From NCBI RefSeq assembly GCF_001648155.1, contig NZ_CP015199.1, positions 4,659,001-4,723,000 of the forward strand: a DNA stretch of 64,000 bases. The letters run 5' to 3'. Source of the DNA: Chryseobacterium glaciei (lineage in GTDB: Bacteria > Bacteroidota > Bacteroidia > Flavobacteriales > Weeksellaceae). The position numbers and the translations under genes are program-made. The notes under the pieces are model-generated. The model was given only the letters and a program-made list of their open reading frames with translations. It was not told the DNA's origin and searched no databases. The first letter of the stretch is position 1, and the number at the start of each line of letters is the position of its first letter. This document shows, piece after piece, positions 62,923-64,000 of this stretch.

Positions 62923-62949
62923 TAGTCCTTTCAATCAGGATTTAAAAGT

Positions 62950-62975
62950 AGGGTTGGCAATAATTTGCCAACCCT
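62950..62975. terminator. Bidirectional terminator between convergent genes
   Basis: AGGGTTGGCAA (62950-62960), TAAT loop, TTGCCAACCCT (62965-62975), followed by T-rich DNA on the plus strand. Confidence 0.9.
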
Positions 62976-62983
62976 ATTATTTT

Positions 62984-64000
62984 TTATCTTGGATTCTGTG
63001 GCATTCCGGTAAGCGTAATAATATCTTCAGGAATAGCTATGGCGTATCTCAGATCATTGGGTGACAAAGTGTATGTTTGCCCATTAACAGTTCTGGTAAG
63101 CGTAATATTCGCACCATCACGATTGTACCTTTTTAGGTCAGACCATCTTAGTCCTCGAATCAAGAGTTCTTTTCTTCTTTCTTTTAAAATAATATTCAAA
63201 GCCTCTGCTTGTGAATTGGCAGTCATAGGGATATAAGTTCCTGTTTTCCATCTTTTGACAAGCAGGTTATTGAGATAACTCATACCTTCCTGAATCTTAT
63301 TCAGTCTTACATTACATTCCGCAGCCATAAGGTAAAGCTCATCGGTTGCCACACTTACGATTGGCCCATTGACATTATTGTAATAACCCTTAAATAGAAC
63401 TTCATTAGCAGTATTCTTATTGAAAAAAACGGTTTTTCGTAAGTCATTGTTATCATACATCTGGTAAATGTGATCAGGAATCTTTGCCGGAATCAGATGA
63501 GATTCATATCCCATAGCTGTCCACAAAAGAACTTCCTTATTCATTTCCTCAATGGGATAATCAGCATTGGGATTCAGAATATTAAAATCCATCAGGTCAT
63601 TATTGATGTTTAGTGCTTGTTCTGTATTCTTAAGTGCATTATTATAATCTCCTATATAAAGATAAGCACGAGCCAATAAACCATAAGCTGCTGCTCTCGA
63701 TATGCGCATCCCTGAAATTTGCTTAGGCAAAAGTAGCGGTATTGCGGTTTGCAGGTCACTGATGATCTGATTATAGGTCTGCTTGACTGTTGAGCGTACA
63801 GATGGGATATTCATATCAGGGTCTAATCTGAGCGGAAGCCCCAAGTCTGTTCCTGCGGTTTGAGGATTATAAGCCGGACACCAAATCTGAGCTGCATCAA
63901 GATATCTGAAAGCACGAAGTGCCAATGCTTGACCTCTGATATTATCAGCCTGTTCTCCTGTGAAGTTCTTATCCTGCATATTGAATAATACCGCATTACA
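62984..64000 (-). CDS. RagB/SusD family nutrient-uptake outer-membrane lipoprotein, C-terminal part
   Basis: About 339 residues; the frame stays open to the right window edge, so the N-terminus with its lipobox is outside. SusD landmarks: IRGQALALRAFRYLDAAQIW, DLGLPLRLDPD, AYGLLARAYLYIGDYNNALK, YLMAAECNVRLNKIQEGMSY, IILKERRKELLIRGLRWSDL and the C-terminal AIPEDIITLTGMPQNPR. SusD proteins cap SusC-type TonB-dependent transporters in the outer membrane and bind polysaccharide or peptide. The susC partner should lie just beyond the window on the same strand, upstream. Confidence 0.93.
   Translation of the reverse strand, partial: CNAVLFNMQDKNFTGEQADNIRGQALALRAFRYLDAAQIWCPAYNPQTAGTDLGLPLRLDPDMNIPSVRSTVKQTYNQIISDLQTAIPLLLPKQISGMRISRAAAYGLLARAYLYIGDYNNALKNTEQALNINNDLMDFNILNPNADYPIEEMNKEVLLWTAMGYESHLIPAKIPDHIYQMYDNNDLRKTVFFNKNTANEVLFKGYYNNVNGPIVSVATDELYLMAAECNVRLNKIQEGMSYLNNLLVKRWKTGTYIPMTANSQAEALNIILKERRKELLIRGLRWSDLKRYNRDGANITLTRTVNGQTYTLSPNDLRYAIAIPEDIITLTGMPQNPR

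Overview
The window looks like a chromosomal stretch of a Flavobacteriia member (Bacteroidota), most likely Chryseobacterium or a close relative. It is AT-rich. It carries a type IX secretion (T9SS) sorting tail, a SusD/RagB protein, -7 promoter elements of the Bacteroidota form TAnnTTTG, TPR-AraC and beta-propeller/Y_Y_Y sensor regulators, and Bacteroidota-type tyrosine recombinase sequence. No rRNA, complete tRNA or CRISPR array was seen.

Layout. 0-4.4 kb: end of an alpha/beta hydrolase, a three-gene secreted-protein group, a stop-interrupted glycine-rich gene, and a divergent azoreductase/HxlR pair. 4.4-9.3 kb: a T9SS-exported PL1 pectate lyase-like enzyme and a PhzF isomerase. 9.3-12.5 kb: gene remnants, a lone receiver protein, an outer-membrane protein and a Crp/Fnr regulator. 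12.6-18.5 kb: a minus-strand thiol/flavin redox cluster (SDR, three OsmC proteins, DsbA/FrnE, two thioredoxins, azoreductase, luciferase-like monooxygenase), with two copies of an ~84-bp promoter-bearing repeat. 19-22.8 kb: AraC and Crp regulators, a broken epimerase, a duplicated araC 5' end and an IS5-type transposase remnant.

22.8-41.1 kb is a surface-protein island. It holds families of exported proteins that share an N-terminal Q-VGI-x-T-x-x-P leader and have phage-tail-like C-termini: an S74 intramolecular chaperone, HxH collar-like domains and C1q-like beta domains. A propeller-type two-component system sits in the middle; its sensor is split by a frameshift at an A9 tract. 41.1-43.9 kb is a mobile-element scar: a perfect 54-bp palindrome, a 166-bp MITE, a broken tyrosine recombinase and a fragment resembling a tRNA-Ser 3' end.

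44.0-58.1 kb is the most interesting part. It is a tight minus-strand operon of eight genes: SPPF-type DNA methyltransferase, HerA-like translocase, NurA-like nuclease, AAA ATPase fused to an HNH domain, stand-alone HNH (PtuB-like), HNH_2 endonuclease, PD-(D/E)xK protein, and a 1348-aa helical protein with a possible nuclease-like end. The likely promoter overlaps a perfect 13-bp inverted repeat. I read it as a composite anti-phage or restriction island; the full combination matches no named system I know. 58.5-64 kb holds two small DNA-binding proteins, a 32-bp degenerate repeat array, a TPR-AraC regulator, a MauE/DoxX membrane protein, a small exported protein and a partial SusD.
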